Positions 17,454 to 27,111 of a stretch of DNA of 64,000 nt are shown here, piece after piece (the stretch's first letter is position 1; the number at the start of each line of letters is the position of its first letter). Made by a program: the position numbers and the translations under genes. The notes under the pieces were generated by a model. The model searched no databases and was not told where the DNA came from. It worked only from the letters and a program-made list of their open reading frames with translations. Origin of the DNA: Kaistella polysaccharea (GTDB lineage Bacteria > Bacteroidota > Bacteroidia > Flavobacteriales > Weeksellaceae); NCBI RefSeq assembly GCF_020410745.1, contig NZ_CP084528.1:1302001-1366000 (forward strand), in the 5' to 3' direction.

Positions 17454-18186
17454 ATTGATATAATTTTTGACATTTTTTACAAACGTAGGTTTTGCGTTTC
17501 ACTTTGCCCATTTCTTCGATGATCAATTCCGATTTATCTTTTGGACAGATTTTCTTGCCATAGATGATGGCTGCTTCTTTCACACCATCAGTTTTCAGGA
17601 GACTCAAAAATTCTTCGCCATAATCAACCACCATTTTCAGGAGGAAAATAAGCTTTTTTTCAGGAATCGCTTTAACGATACTTTCCGGATGAATTTTCGC
17701 GTGGTATAAAGTTTCGATTCTGATAATATTTCCGACGCCGGCGAAAAGTTTTTGATCCATCAAAACATCACCAATCATTTCATCAGCATGGTTCGTTTGC
17801 AATTCCTTGATGATAAATTCTGGATCGAATTCGGATTTTAAAATATCGGTTTTAAAATTGAAATGATCACTCGGTTTACCTTCGTACAATTTGGTCTTCG
17901 CAACATAAAAGTTGATTTCATCGGAGGCAAAATGAAGTGCAAAACTGGCATTTACTTTTTTACGCTTGTTGACCAGCATGCTTCCAAACAAGCCCAAATG
18001 AACGCCGACAAAGAAATCCTGGAAAACAAAAAGTAAATTTTTGCCATACGTATCAATATCCAGAAGTTTAATATTTTCGATTTTCGATTTATCCATTTCA
18101 CCATAACCGGAGGCTTGGGAAACCATTTTTCCTTTGTAGCGTTGCAGCTTATTCTTTAAAAATAATATGGATGGTCCTTCTGGCAT
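17452..18186 (-). CDS. Fpg/Nei family DNA glycosylase, atypical zinc finger
   Basis: A base-excision repair glycosylase/AP lyase of 244 residues. The N-terminal MPEGPS places catalytic Pro2 and Glu3 correctly, and YGKNLLF carries the conserved lysine. The body ends with a zinc-finger-like region, but the first half reads CPKD where a second cysteine is expected, while CKKC closes it. The finger is therefore three Cys plus Asp, or non-zinc. It is closer to endonuclease VIII (Nei) than to classical MutM by eye. Relatives remove oxidised pyrimidines or purines. Confidence 0.88.
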   Translation of the reverse strand: MPEGPSILFLKNKLQRYKGKMVSQASGYGEMDKSKIENIKLLDIDTYGKNLLFVFQDFFVGVHLGLFGSMLVNKRKKVNASFALHFASDEINFYVAKTKLYEGKPSDHFNFKTDILKSEFDPEFIIKELQTNHADEMIGDVLMDQKLFAGVGNIIRIETLYHAKIHPESIVKAIPEKKLIFLLKMVVDYGEEFLSLLKTDGVKEAAIIYGKKICPKDKSELIIEEMGKVKRKTYVCKKCQKLYQ

Positions 18187-18365
18187 TGTATTTAGTTTTA
18201 TACGAAACTGAAAATCAACTTTGAATATAAAATCAGAATTAAAATGATTTATTGGTAATTCCGAGTACGGTTTCGAATTTACGAAATACAGAAATTGTGA
18301 GCAACAAAAGATTAGTTTATGTTATGAAGAAGTATCTACCGACAGAATAATCTTACACAATAGCT

Positions 18366-18397
18366 ATAAAAAAAAGACTGCCTTGGTAGACAGTCTT
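18366..18397 (-). terminator. Intrinsic terminator of the SprB-repeat gene
   Basis: On the minus strand AAGACTG...CAGTCTT forms the stem, with partial inner pairing, followed by a run of eight T. Confidence 0.8.
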
Positions 18398-18416
18398 CAT
18401 TTTATGAAATTAATAT

Positions 18417-21188
18417 TTATTTTTTAATGATCAGTTTAATGGTTTTTTCAGTAGTTGAAGTTTTAACTTTCACTAGATATAAACCACCTACCAGATTGCC
18501 ATTACTTACATTCAAACTGGCTTTATTGCCATTTCGTGTAACTTTACTGCTGTAATCTCCGATTAATTTACCTGTTAGATCGTAAACCTGTACAAGTACT
18601 GGGCTATCACGGTCAGCATCGAATTTGAGGTTGAATTCTCCATTTGAAGGATTCGGATACAGCGTAACCTGGCTGGCTACTTCCGGCACTATCGGATTTG
18701 CGATTGCGGCAACTGCAGTAATTGTTTTCGCTGCACCTGGGCAAGGACAAGTTAATAGACCGTTATCTATTTTACCACCATCGTAATTGTTGTTAATAGC
18801 ATCTACGATCGAATTCATCTCTGAAGGAGAGTACATAGATGGTAAACCACCAAGAACTTTGTTTGCTTCAGCTAGAACTTGATAAACTGTCCAATCTTTA
18901 AATGTTCCTGAAACCACGATCATATCACCTAAAAGGGTTGATGATGGAGAGAAACTGGCGACATATTCATCAAATCTCACATTTAAAGTTAATGCTACCA
19001 CCTGACCTGCTAAAACATTAGAATATGTTCCACCTGGATCTACTAATGTACCTGGATTCAATGCTCGTGGAGTACTTCCACTTGGCAAGAAATCTTCTAC
19101 AGCTTTCGCAGTTGTAAGTTTCAAGAAGCTTGAACCTGCACCGACTGTTAAACCAGATGGGAATGCTCCTGCAAAATATTGGTTTCTAAAAGTTCCCCAA
19201 TTTTTACCTGCAGCTTTTGCACCCCAGCCACCTTGTGTTACGGTTGTAAATTTACCACAATCGAAAGTTTTCACTTCACCACTTGCAGTTGCAATACAGC
19301 CGTTTTTGTCTGTTACTGTTACTGTAAATTTCCCGCTTGGTAACATTGCGGATGACCCAGTTGAGCCATCAGACCACAAGTACTTATATTCAGGAGTTCC
19401 TCCTTGTACTGTCACGCTAACATTGGTTGTTCCATTACCGCATACTAGTGCCGGCGTTGAAAGTTTTAAAGTTAATAGATCTGGTTGAATAATCGTACCA
19501 TTTGCGGTAGCTGTACAACCGTTATCATCTGTTATAGTTACACTGTAAGAACCAGCAACGTAAACTGATGTCTCCCCAGTTCCATCATTAGACCAAGCGT
19601 AAGTATATGGAGCTGTTCCACCAGTTATTGTAACGCTCGCTGTTGAATTGCCACCGTTACATAAAATTTCTGTAGAATGTAATTTAGCTGACAATAAATC
19701 TGGTTGTGTAATGATAACATCTTCAGTTATTGAACATCCATTATCATCAGTTATTACTACACTGTATGTACCTGCGCCTAAACTTACTGAAGCTGTTGTT
19801 GATTTTGCGGCATCATTCCATAGATAATAATATTCAGGAGTTCCACCACTTGGTGTTACTGTTACTGTAGATTTTTCACCGTAACATTTTATTGGATCTC
19901 TAGATATTTCAACTTCTAATTTAGTTGGTTGTTCAGTGATCTCAACAGTTTTAGTTACTGTACATAAATTAGCATCTGTAATAACTACACTGTAAGAACC
20001 AATTCCTAAGTTTACTGATGCTGTTGTTGAATTTGCGGCATCATTCCACAGATAATTATATTCAGGAGTTCCACCACTTGCTGTAACGGTTACTTCAGAG
20101 GTTCCACCATAGCATTTTATTGGATCTTTAGATATTTCAGCTGTTAATTGATCTGGTTGTGTAATGATAACATTCATAGTTATTGAACATCCATTTTTAT
20201 CAGTTATTACTACACTGTAAGAACCTGCGCCTAAACTTACTGAAGCTGTTTCTGAATTATCCACATCGTTCCAAAGATACTTATATGGAAGAGTTCCACC
20301 ACTTGGTGTTACTGTTACATCGGATTTGCCACCGTAACAATCTATTGGTGTTTGTTTTGATATTTTGGCTTCTAATTGATCTGGTTGACCAATCGTAATT
20401 GTTTCGCTTGAGGAACAATTACCATCTGTAACTGTGAAGGTGTAAGTACCTGCACCTTTAGGAAAGTCACCAGTCCCCACTGTAGCAGAAGAGCCGCCAG
20501 TTGCTGTAACATGAACAATTGTAGTTTCACCGAAACAGTTTATTGGGTCGTACTTTACAACAATTTGTAGAGCACAGCATTTCAAATATCCCAAATCTCT
20601 ATTTCCTTCATCATAATTTTCATTAATTGCTGTTGCTGCTTGGTTAAATTGTGTAGCGGAATAGGCGGAAACGCCACAGCCGCCCATAAAATTATTGGCT
20701 AATACCAAAAATTGATTTACTGTCATTCCTTCAAAAGCACCACTTGTAAAAATATATTCGCCTAAAGGAATGGTTGGAGATGAAAAGTTGGTATCATAAT
20801 TATCAAAACCTACAGCCAGCATTACAGAAATCAATTGTCCTGCTAAGGTGTTGGAATAGGTTGACCCAGGATTCGTATAATTACTATCCAGAGCAGATGG
20901 AGTTCCACCGGAAGGCAGAAAATCGGTAACTGCTGCTGGAGATGTTAATTGTAATTTATAACCAGTTTCGCAACCTAAAGATAAACCTTCAGGAAAAGCT
21001 CCTGCAAAACTACCATAAAGATAACTTACATGAGGATTATCTAAATTAGGAGCACCCCAACCTCCCTGCGTGAGGGTATAGCCCTGACAATTATTGGTCT
21101 GGGCAGAAAAATTAGTACTGATTAGAAAAAGCAACAAAATTAAACTGAAGAGTTGTTGTATTTTCTTAAAATAAATTTGTGTTTTCAT
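18417..21188 (-). CDS. Large secreted SprB-repeat protein with T9SS sorting domain
   Basis: A 923-residue cell-surface or released protein. Order: signal peptide 1-30 (ends SAQ); a domain at about 34-204 opening YTLTQGGWGAPN; six SprB-type repeats of about 73 residues at 206-643, each with a GGT-P-Y-YLW core and a SYSVVITD-NGC end; a second copy of the N-terminal domain type at about 644-814 (TTVTQGGWGAKA); and a type A T9SS sorting domain at 843-923 (TLYPNPSNGEF...GLYLVKV). SprB itself is the gliding adhesin of Flavobacterium; SprB repeats alone do not prove gliding. The first repeat is degenerate. The duplicated flanking domain has matching FAGAFP-GL, DFLPSG-TP-AL, TYSN-LAGQ and AINNNYD motifs in both copies. 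No function is known. Confidence 0.92.
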   Translation of the reverse strand: MKTQIYFKKIQQLFSLILLLFLISTNFSAQTNNCQGYTLTQGGWGAPNLDNPHVSYLYGSFAGAFPEGLSLGCETGYKLQLTSPAAVTDFLPSGGTPSALDSNYTNPGSTYSNTLAGQLISVMLAVGFDNYDTNFSSPTIPLGEYIFTSGAFEGMTVNQFLVLANNFMGGCGVSAYSATQFNQAATAINENYDEGNRDLGYLKCCALQIVVKYDPINCFGETTIVHVTATGGSSATVGTGDFPKGAGTYTFTVTDGNCSSSETITIGQPDQLEAKISKQTPIDCYGGKSDVTVTPSGGTLPYKYLWNDVDNSETASVSLGAGSYSVVITDKNGCSITMNVIITQPDQLTAEISKDPIKCYGGTSEVTVTASGGTPEYNYLWNDAANSTTASVNLGIGSYSVVITDANLCTVTKTVEITEQPTKLEVEISRDPIKCYGEKSTVTVTPSGGTPEYYYLWNDAAKSTTASVSLGAGTYSVVITDDNGCSITEDVIITQPDLLSAKLHSTEILCNGGNSTASVTITGGTAPYTYAWSNDGTGETSVYVAGSYSVTITDDNGCTATANGTIIQPDLLTLKLSTPALVCGNGTTNVSVTVQGGTPEYKYLWSDGSTGSSAMLPSGKFTVTVTDKNGCIATASGEVKTFDCGKFTTVTQGGWGAKAAGKNWGTFRNQYFAGAFPSGLTVGAGSSFLKLTTAKAVEDFLPSGSTPRALNPGTLVDPGGTYSNVLAGQVVALTLNVRFDEYVASFSPSSTLLGDMIVVSGTFKDWTVYQVLAEANKVLGGLPSMYSPSEMNSIVDAINNNYDGGKIDNGLLTCPCPGAAKTITAVAAIANPIVPEVASQVTLYPNPSNGEFNLKFDADRDSPVLVQVYDLTGKLIGDYSSKVTRNGNKASLNVSNGNLVGGLYLVKVKTSTTEKTIKLIIKK
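19260..20573 (-). repeat. Six tandem SprB-type protein repeats inside the T9SS protein
   Basis: The segment covers about residues 206-643. Repeats two to five are the most alike, sharing PIKCYG, TPSGGTP and YLWNDA motifs and near-identical DNA over parts, which suggests recent expansion by unequal crossing over or repair against selection. Such regions are prone to assembly collapse. Confidence 0.85.
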
Positions 21189-21936
21189 TTGTATTAAATT
21201 TATAAATGAAGTAAATTATAAAGCATTGAAGCTCAAAAATTTTATAGGGGAATTAGGTAACTCTATAATTTTGTGGATTGCAGTAGAAAATGTAAGTATC
21301 GACCAACGATAATATAATTTCAACTTCAAGAATTGGGATCCCGACCAATTATTCACCACAATGAGCAACTTTTTTTCATCCAAAATTTTATTATTTAAAA
21401 TCTAAGATGTAAGGAAGAGCCTTCAAACTTCATTGTTCGAAATAAATAAAAGCAAAATGTAGAACGTGTGAACCCTTAGAAGGATTAGAAACCGTAAAAA
21501 ATTTCGTCAATCAGTTTTTTGAAATTGAAAAAATAGGATATGGATTTGGAATCCTGTGGAAGAGTAGCGTTTATTAATTTCAACAATGTAACAAACTACT
21601 AGAATAAAAGTGGCGGGGCCAACTTTAAGACGAATAAAATAAATTTTGAATTTTCATGCATTGGTGTTTTTGTGTTATTAGTAAGCCAAAGGTAGAAACT
21701 TAAAACATTAATTAAATAGTTAATACACCCTTTTTCATCTAATGGTTTTTAGCTAATTCCATCGTTAACTTAATTTTTTTCTCTATTTAACATAATAGAA
21801 TAAAAAAAGACACCAAAATCATTGAATATATATTTTCTACAGGAAAATTTACATTTTTAAATTTGTGCAATTAGGGGAAATAAATTCGGAAGAAAATGTA
21901 TTTTTAATTACGAATACACCATTTTTAATGACACCA
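21189..21936. other. 748-base non-coding region upstream of the SprB-repeat gene
   Basis: No open frame is convincing here. A full minus-strand -7 element TACCTTTG lies at 21687-21694. It could serve the SprB-repeat gene through a leader of nearly 500 bases, which would be unusually long for this genome. I see no tRNA, riboswitch fold or terminator for the PAP2 gene. Confidence 0.4.
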
Positions 21937-22599
21937 TCATTTTATAGGATACCATCTTCTAAAAGTATATATGATGAGAAAAAGCCAGGAATATCCCAAA
22001 CAAAATCCGCCCACCACATCACTCGGATAATGTACCCGTAAATAGACGCGACTGAAACCAATAGTCAGAGAAAGCAAAACCAGAAAAATCATGGCGATAT
22101 ATTTCCAGACTTTCGGCAAATCTGTTAACCAGATAAAATAGGCCAACGTGCCATACAATATAAAGCTGAATGTTGCATGACCACTGGGAAAACTAAAACT
22201 CTCTTCCTTATTCAAAAGTGGATAAGGCGGGCGAGGTCTGGCAAAAAACATTTTCATTGCATAAATGAGCAATAAGCCGCCAACTCCCGCAACAAAGGTA
22301 AAAGCAGCTTTTCTGTAAAATTTAAAAAGAAGTAAAATAACAATAAGAACCGGATAGGCAATTTTCATGAGCGCCACCGAAGAAAACTGCGTGATGACAG
22401 ACATAAAGTCTGTGAGACCCTGGCGAATAATAAATTCTTTAAAAAATTTGAATACTGTAAAATCAATAGTTTCTTCTTTTTCAAGGACAATTTCATCAGT
22501 GATTATAAAAAAAACCAAAAGTGCCACCACAAAAAATAAAAGTGATAGCAGAAGTTTCGCAGAATTATTATTGTAATAATTTTTGATAAATTTAAACAT
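21937..22599 (-). CDS. PAP2 family membrane phosphatase
   Basis: A 220-residue integral membrane phosphatase with about six helices. The three catalytic motifs are intact: KMFFARPRPP (KX6RP), FPSGHATFS (PSGH) and SRVYLRVHYPSDVVGG (SRX5HX3D). Such enzymes dephosphorylate undecaprenyl diphosphate, phosphatidate or phosphatidylglycerophosphate; which one cannot be read from sequence. It is a single gene on the minus strand. Confidence 0.93.
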   Translation of the reverse strand: MFKFIKNYYNNNSAKLLLSLLFFVVALLVFFIITDEIVLEKEETIDFTVFKFFKEFIIRQGLTDFMSVITQFSSVALMKIAYPVLIVILLLFKFYRKAAFTFVAGVGGLLLIYAMKMFFARPRPPYPLLNKEESFSFPSGHATFSFILYGTLAYFIWLTDLPKVWKYIAMIFLVLLSLTIGFSRVYLRVHYPSDVVGGFCLGYSWLFLIIYTFRRWYPIK

Positions 22600-22813
22600 G
22601 AGAAAAGGTAGATATTAGGAACAGATTTAAGAAGGCTATTAATAGTGTACTCATATCTAAAGTTTTAAATATTTCCCGAAAGAATTTCAAATAAAAAAAT
22701 TCTTCGCAATAATATCTTTTCGATTTTTATAATATCCTGGAAACATAAAAATGTGAGTACATTCGATAACAACATTTAAAAATTAAAATTAAATATTCTA
22801 ATTCAAAAACTCC

Positions 22814-23827
22814 TTATTTTTCTTCATCAAAATAAAGACGGTAATATTTTCCTTTTTCGTCACTTCCCTGCTCGATCATTTTACGGTCGCCATGAACATA
22901 AATATGGAAATTTTTATCCAATTTAATAACGCTTTTAAAACCCCGACTTTGTTTTTTCACAGCAGCTTCATTAATGGCAAAATCTTCTGAAATAGAAACC
23001 TGCATTTCCTGCTCATAATCCGACTTGTAATTACCGAAACTTTCGATCACATTTTCGTCTTGCAAAACTTCTTTGGTAAATTCGTCGTAATCAAACTTCT
23101 CTTTTTCTTTGAAGAAATTGATGGATTTGTTTAAAAAATCGGCTTGGTCAGCTTTTGTAGTTTCGAATTCCTGCGGAAGCTGCTTTGTAATAAATTCTTT
23201 ATAAACCGAAAGTGTTTCCTGCGTATGGAAATATTCGTCGTCGCGTTGTTTTACTTCCAAAAAATCTTCAAACCAGTAAAACTGATCGCCATTCTTATTG
23301 TTATCGATCACCGAAACTGCATAGCCAGATTCTTTGAAGTTGTTATAAATAATGCAACCTTTATCCAGTTTAGCGAGTCCGATTCCGTAATCTTTTTCAA
23401 TTTCAAAAGTTTCGCCTTGCGGAAAAATTTTCAGGAAAGGATTTTTGTTTTCAGTTTTAAAAATACCGATAGAATCTATTTTTACGCCGTCTTTTTCTTC
23501 GCCTTCAAAATAAGCGATGAACAATTCACCAGCTTGAACCCGCGGATTTTCGGTAATACCATAAAGATGTTCGGCAATATTTTCAGATTCATAAATAAAC
23601 TTACTTTGATCTTCAAATATTTCTGAAACAGAACTGAAAACCGGATTATTCACCAAATAGGTATCGCTGTAAAACTGAAACTGCTCTTCGGATTTGAACG
23701 ATTTTAAAAAGAAATCTTCCAACATTTCGGTCATTGCTTCTTCCAGCGGATATTCGGCTTGGGAGAGAATTAGCGATTCCTGATTGATTTTATTTCCGAC
23801 TTTATGAATGATAAGTTTGGTGAGCAT
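22814..23827 (-). CDS. Nucleoid-associated protein, YejK/NdpA family
   Basis: The 337-residue cytosolic protein starts with the family's IHKVGN pattern and contains FIAYFEGEEKDGVKIDSIGIFKTENK and a C-terminal RGFKSVIKLDKNFHIYVHG segment. Relatives in E. coli (YejK) bind the nucleoid; a molecular role in Bacteroidota is not defined. The acidic bias is normal for the family. A one-mismatch -7 element (TACCTTCG) lies about 23 bases upstream. Confidence 0.82.
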   Translation of the reverse strand: MLTKLIIHKVGNKINQESLILSQAEYPLEEAMTEMLEDFFLKSFKSEEQFQFYSDTYLVNNPVFSSVSEIFEDQSKFIYESENIAEHLYGITENPRVQAGELFIAYFEGEEKDGVKIDSIGIFKTENKNPFLKIFPQGETFEIEKDYGIGLAKLDKGCIIYNNFKESGYAVSVIDNNKNGDQFYWFEDFLEVKQRDDEYFHTQETLSVYKEFITKQLPQEFETTKADQADFLNKSINFFKEKEKFDYDEFTKEVLQDENVIESFGNYKSDYEQEMQVSISEDFAINEAAVKKQSRGFKSVIKLDKNFHIYVHGDRKMIEQGSDEKGKYYRLYFDEEK

Positions 23828-23936
23828 AGGTAAAAAAATTTTTGGATTGCGAAGGTAAGTTTTTAGGAATGAGAAGGCAATAAAATTTTAATTCTTGATT
23901 TCCCTTTATTTCTTTTCACTCTTTCAGCACATAAAA

Positions 23937-23966
23937 AAATTCCCCAAGTTTTCACTCGGGGAATTT
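23937..23966 (-). terminator. Intrinsic terminator of dnaK
   Basis: On the minus strand AAATTCCCCGAGT and ACTTGGGGAATTT pair, with wobble pairs, around a GAAA loop, followed by T residues. Confidence 0.8.
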
Positions 23967-24008
23967 GTAGAGAAATGGTTTATGCTAACCGCAGTACCAT
24001 TAATTTAA

Positions 24009-25907
24009 TTACTTAACTTCTTCGAAGTCAGCATCTTGAACATCGTCAGCACCTTCGGTACCTTCAGGATTTCCTTGTGCTGGATCGGTACCTGGCTGTC
24101 CTTGGTTTCCTGCGGCATACATTTCTTCGGAAGCTGCCATCCAAGCTGCATCTAAAGCTTCGGTTTTGGTTTTTACGCTGTCCATGTCTTTCGCTTCAAA
24201 AGCAGTTTTCAATTCTGCATGAGCAGCTTCAACAGCCGCTTTTTTGTCAGCAGACAATTTATCACCAAACTCTTTCAATTGTTTTTCTGTTTGGAAAATC
24301 AATCCGTCAGCTTTATTGAAGATCTCAACTTCTTCTTTTTTCTTAGCATCTGAGGCTGCATTTTCTTCAGCTTCACGTTTCATTTTTGCAATTTCCTCTT
24401 CAGAAAGTCCTGAACTTGCCTGAATTTTAATAGACTGCTCTTTTCCTGTTCCTTTATCTTTTGCAGAAACACTCAAGATACCATTCGCATCAATATCAAA
24501 GGTTACTTCGATCTGCGGAACTCCTCTTGGAGATGGTGGAATATCGGATAAATCAAATCTTCCGATTTCTTTATTATCATTAAACATTGGTCTTTCTCCC
24601 TGTCCAACTCTAATGGATACTGCAGGTTGGTTATCACTTGCAGTAGAGAATATTTCTGATTTTTTAGTTGGAATAGTCGTATTTGATTCAATTAGTTTTG
24701 TAAATACAGAACCCATTGTTTCGATACCTAATGAAAGTGGCGTAACATCTAATAAAAGAACGTCTTTCACGTCACCTGTTAAAACTCCACCTTGAATCGC
24801 TGCACCTAATGCAACAACCTCATCTGGGTTTACTCCTTTTGAAGGGGTTTTCCCGAAGAATTTTTCAACTTGTTCCTGAATAATTGGGATTCTTGTAGAA
24901 CCACCAACTAAGATTACTTCATCAATGTCAGATGTTTGAAGACCTGCATCAGAAAGCGCTTTTTTACAAGGCTCCATAGAACGTCTTACCAAGTCAGCTG
25001 CCAATTGTTCGAATTTCGCTTTGGTTAATGTTTTAACCAAGTGTTTCGGACCTGTTGCAGTTGCTGTAATATAAGGAAGGTTAATTTCTGTTTGTGTGGA
25101 AGAAGACAATTCGATTTTTGCTTTCTCTGCTGCTTCTTTTAATCTTTGTAGGGCAATTGGATCAGATTTTAATTCAACACCTTCTTGAGTTTTGAATTCA
25201 TCTGCCAACCAGTTGATAATTACATCATCAAAATCATCACCACCTAAATGCGTATCACCATTTGTAGATAATACTTCGAAAACGCCATCTCCTAAATCAA
25301 GGATCGAAACGTCGAAAGTACCACCACCTAAATCGTACACTGCGATTTTTTGATCTTTATGACTTTTATCTAAACCATACGCTAATGCTGCAGCTGTAGG
25401 CTCATTAATAATTCTTTCTACTGTAAGACCAGCGATTTCTCCTGCTTCTTTTGTAGCTTGTCTTTGTGCATCATTAAAGTAGGCTGGAACTGTAATTACC
25501 GCTCTTGTTACTTCCTGACCTAAATAATCTTCTGCAGTTTTCTTCATTTTCTGAAGAATCATTGCAGAAATTTCCTGTGGTGTATATTCACGGTCATCGA
25601 TTTTTACTTTTACCGTATCGTTCGGACCTTTTACTACTTTGTATGCTACTCTTCCGATCTCGGTTGCATCATCTTTAAAATGCGTTCCGATAAATCTTTT
25701 GATGGAGTAGATTGTTTTTGTTGGGTTGGTTACCGCCTGTCTTTTTGCAGGATCACCTACTTTTCTTTCACCGTCTTCTGTAAAAGCTACAATAGATGGT
25801 GTGGTTCTTTTACCCTCTGCGTTTGGGATAACTACAGGATCTTTACCTTCCATTACCGCAACACATGAGTTGGTTGTACCTAAGTCAATTCCAATTATTT
25901 TACTCAT
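24009..25907 (-). CDS. dnaK: Chaperone protein DnaK (Hsp70)
   Basis: A full-length 632-residue Hsp70. The ATPase domain opens with [17 protein letters not shown] and holds the phosphate loops DLGGGTFD and VGGSTRIP. The interdomain linker [15 protein letters not shown] is intact, and the acidic tail ends in the EEVK motif used by co-chaperones. It folds nascent and stressed proteins with DnaJ and GrpE, neither of which is adjacent. No CIRCE operator was seen upstream. Confidence 0.98.
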   Translation of the reverse strand: MSKIIGIDLGTTNSCVAVMEGKDPVVIPNAEGKRTTPSIVAFTEDGERKVGDPAKRQAVTNPTKTIYSIKRFIGTHFKDDATEIGRVAYKVVKGPNDTVKVKIDDREYTPQEISAMILQKMKKTAEDYLGQEVTRAVITVPAYFNDAQRQATKEAGEIAGLTVERIINEPTAAALAYGLDKSHKDQKIAVYDLGGGTFDVSILDLGDGVFEVLSTNGDTHLGGDDFDDVIINWLADEFKTQEGVELKSDPIALQRLKEAAEKAKIELSSSTQTEINLPYITATATGPKHLVKTLTKAKFEQLAADLVRRSMEPCKKALSDAGLQTSDIDEVILVGGSTRIPIIQEQVEKFFGKTPSKGVNPDEVVALGAAIQGGVLTGDVKDVLLLDVTPLSLGIETMGSVFTKLIESNTTIPTKKSEIFSTASDNQPAVSIRVGQGERPMFNDNKEIGRFDLSDIPPSPRGVPQIEVTFDIDANGILSVSAKDKGTGKEQSIKIQASSGLSEEEIAKMKREAEENAASDAKKKEEVEIFNKADGLIFQTEKQLKEFGDKLSADKKAAVEAAHAELKTAFEAKDMDSVKTKTEALDAAWMAASEEMYAAGNQGQPGTDPAQGNPEGTEGADDVQDADFEEVK

Positions 25908-25958
25908 ATCATTTATTTTTAATTATTATCTAATTTATTTTTACATGCTGAATTTCTC

Positions 25959-25990
25959 CAATTTTATACCAAGTAAAAAATAATGACAAA
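25959..25990 (-). promoter_or_regulatory. Putative promoter of dnaK
   Basis: On the minus strand TTTG (25987-25990), a 20-base spacer and TAAAATTG (25959-25966) fit the -33/-7 consensus with one mismatch in the -7 element. Confidence 0.5.
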
Positions 25991-26017
25991 TTGACAGAGT
26001 AGTTTTAGTGTCAACAG

Positions 26018-26051
26018 AAAAGGCATCTTATATTGCTATAAAATGCCTTTA
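26018..26051 (-). terminator. Terminator-like hairpin after the minus-strand cytochrome c gene
   Basis: AAAGGCAT and ATGCCTTT form an 8-bp stem with a 16-base loop. The T run on the minus strand is short, so efficiency may be moderate. Confidence 0.6.
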
Positions 26052-26071
26052 AATATGACTTAATTTATATT

Positions 26072-26458
26072 TTATTTTTTCAGTGTCAAAATATAAGCGA
26101 CCATTTTTTTTGCGTTTTCGGTGCTCATTCCGGCGTGTGGTGTCATCGGAATTTCGCCCCAATTGCCTTTTCCTCCTTCAATAATTTTAGATGCCAGCAT
26201 ATCGATGTCCGCTTCCGTATACTTATCGGCTACTTCCTGATATGATGGTCCGACAACTCTTACGTCCATTTTATGACAGGTTAAACAGTCGGCTCCTTCG
26301 ATGAGCGCCAAACCTTCATGTTTTCCTGCTGCCGCGGAATCAACAACCGTAATTGCCGGTTCTTCCAACATTACATTAGAGTCCATATTAGGATTAACTT
26401 CTTTTTTACTACAAGAAACGATTGCGATTACTCCGCACATCATCAGATACTTTTTCAT
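26072..26458 (-). CDS. Lipoprotein cytochrome c, single heme
   Basis: A 128-residue periplasm-facing lipoprotein: lipobox with Cys16 (IVSC), then a class I cytochrome c domain with CLTCH (C58, C61, H62) and a probable axial methionine in GEIPMTPH (M105). It resembles the small cytochrome domains that shuttle electrons to reductases. It is divergent from the nos genes, and the shared spacer carries a Crp/Fnr-type operator placed symmetrically for both directions, so it is probably induced together with them and may donate electrons to NosZ. The open frame extends 14 codons upstream; the start at the signal peptide is preferred. Confidence 0.88.
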   Translation of the reverse strand: MKKYLMMCGVIAIVSCSKKEVNPNMDSNVMLEEPAITVVDSAAAGKHEGLALIEGADCLTCHKMDVRVVGPSYQEVADKYTEADIDMLASKIIEGGKGNWGEIPMTPHAGMSTENAKKMVAYILTLKK

Positions 26459-26497
26459 TCGTTTATTATTTAATATCAATTTTAATTTTCTGTGCCA

Positions 26498-26573
26498 CAA
26501 ATTTCACGATAATTATCATACTGTATATATGATTACGGTCATAATCCTAATCACCCAAAGAATGGTACTTTTG
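26498..26573. promoter_or_regulatory. Divergent promoter region with Crp/Fnr-type operator of the nos cluster
   Basis: The operator TATGATTACGGTCAT (26528-26542) has a TGA-N6-TCA core. To the right, a full -7 element TACTTTTG lies at 26566-26573, 34.5 bp centre to centre. To the left, on the minus strand, GAAATTTG (26498-26505, one mismatch) lies 33.5 bp away. An activator bound here would sit near -41 for both promoters. The regulator is likely the Crp/Fnr protein encoded at 35280-35882. Confidence 0.65.
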
Positions 26574-26595
26574 GGTATACAAAAAAATAAATAAA

Positions 26596-27099
26596 ATGAA
26601 ATCATTAAAAACAGTTGCACTAGCAGCACTAGCCTTCACCCTGTTCTCGTGCGGGGGCGACAAAAACACCGATTCAATCCCAACCGGATCTACTGAAACG
26701 ACCGTAACGACTACAGATGAAACTGCTACCCCAGCGACAGCTGACGCAGCAAAATACGATCCAAACCGTGGTTTAGGAAAACATGAAAACGTAGATGTTA
26801 GCAAATTTGATCCAGCTATGGCTGCAGCAGGTAAAAAAATCGCTGAAGTTAAATGTACTTCTTGCCACAAACCTACTGAAGAAAAATTAGTTGGACCAGG
26901 TTGGAAAGGCGTTACTACAAGACAAACTCCCGAGTGGATCATGAACTTTATTTCTAACCCCGATCCAATGATCGACGTAGATCCTGAATTACAAAAACAA
27001 CTTGAACTTTGTTTGGTAAGAATGCCAAACCAAGCTCTTACTGATACTGATGCCAGAGAAGTTCTCGAATATATGAGAGAAATCGACGGCGCTAAATAA
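26596..27099 (+). CDS. Lipoprotein cytochrome c of the nos cluster
   Basis: A 167-residue lipoprotein (Cys19 after LFS) with a Thr/Ala-rich linker (about 25-55) and one heme-binding site CTSCH (C87, C90, H91). Axial Met is probably M143 in VRMPNQ. In clade II denitrifiers such cytochromes stand next to nosZ in place of NosR and are thought to pass electrons to it. It is the first gene of the nos transcript, 86 bases before nosZ, with a strong hairpin in the spacer. Confidence 0.9.
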   Translation: MKSLKTVALAALAFTLFSCGGDKNTDSIPTGSTETTVTTTDETATPATADAAKYDPNRGLGKHENVDVSKFDPAMAAAGKKIAEVKCTSCHKPTEEKLVGPGWKGVTTRQTPEWIMNFISNPDPMIDVDPELQKQLELCLVRMPNQALTDTDAREVLEYMREIDGAK

Positions 27100-27111
27100 C
27101 AGGTCTTACTC

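Noticed and set aside
19260-20573. Periodic DNA repeat that could be mistaken for a CRISPR or satellite array
   Set aside because: The period is about 220 bases, the repeats are in frame and translate into SprB-type domains.
21440-21660. Possible small gene in the long gap before the SprB-repeat gene
   Set aside because: Short frames only, without a start context, conserved pattern or promoter in the right place.
23144-23626. 160-codon plus-strand frame inside the nucleoid-associated protein gene
   Set aside because: It is antisense to a conserved family protein and shows low-complexity Phe/Ile-rich composition typical of shadow frames.
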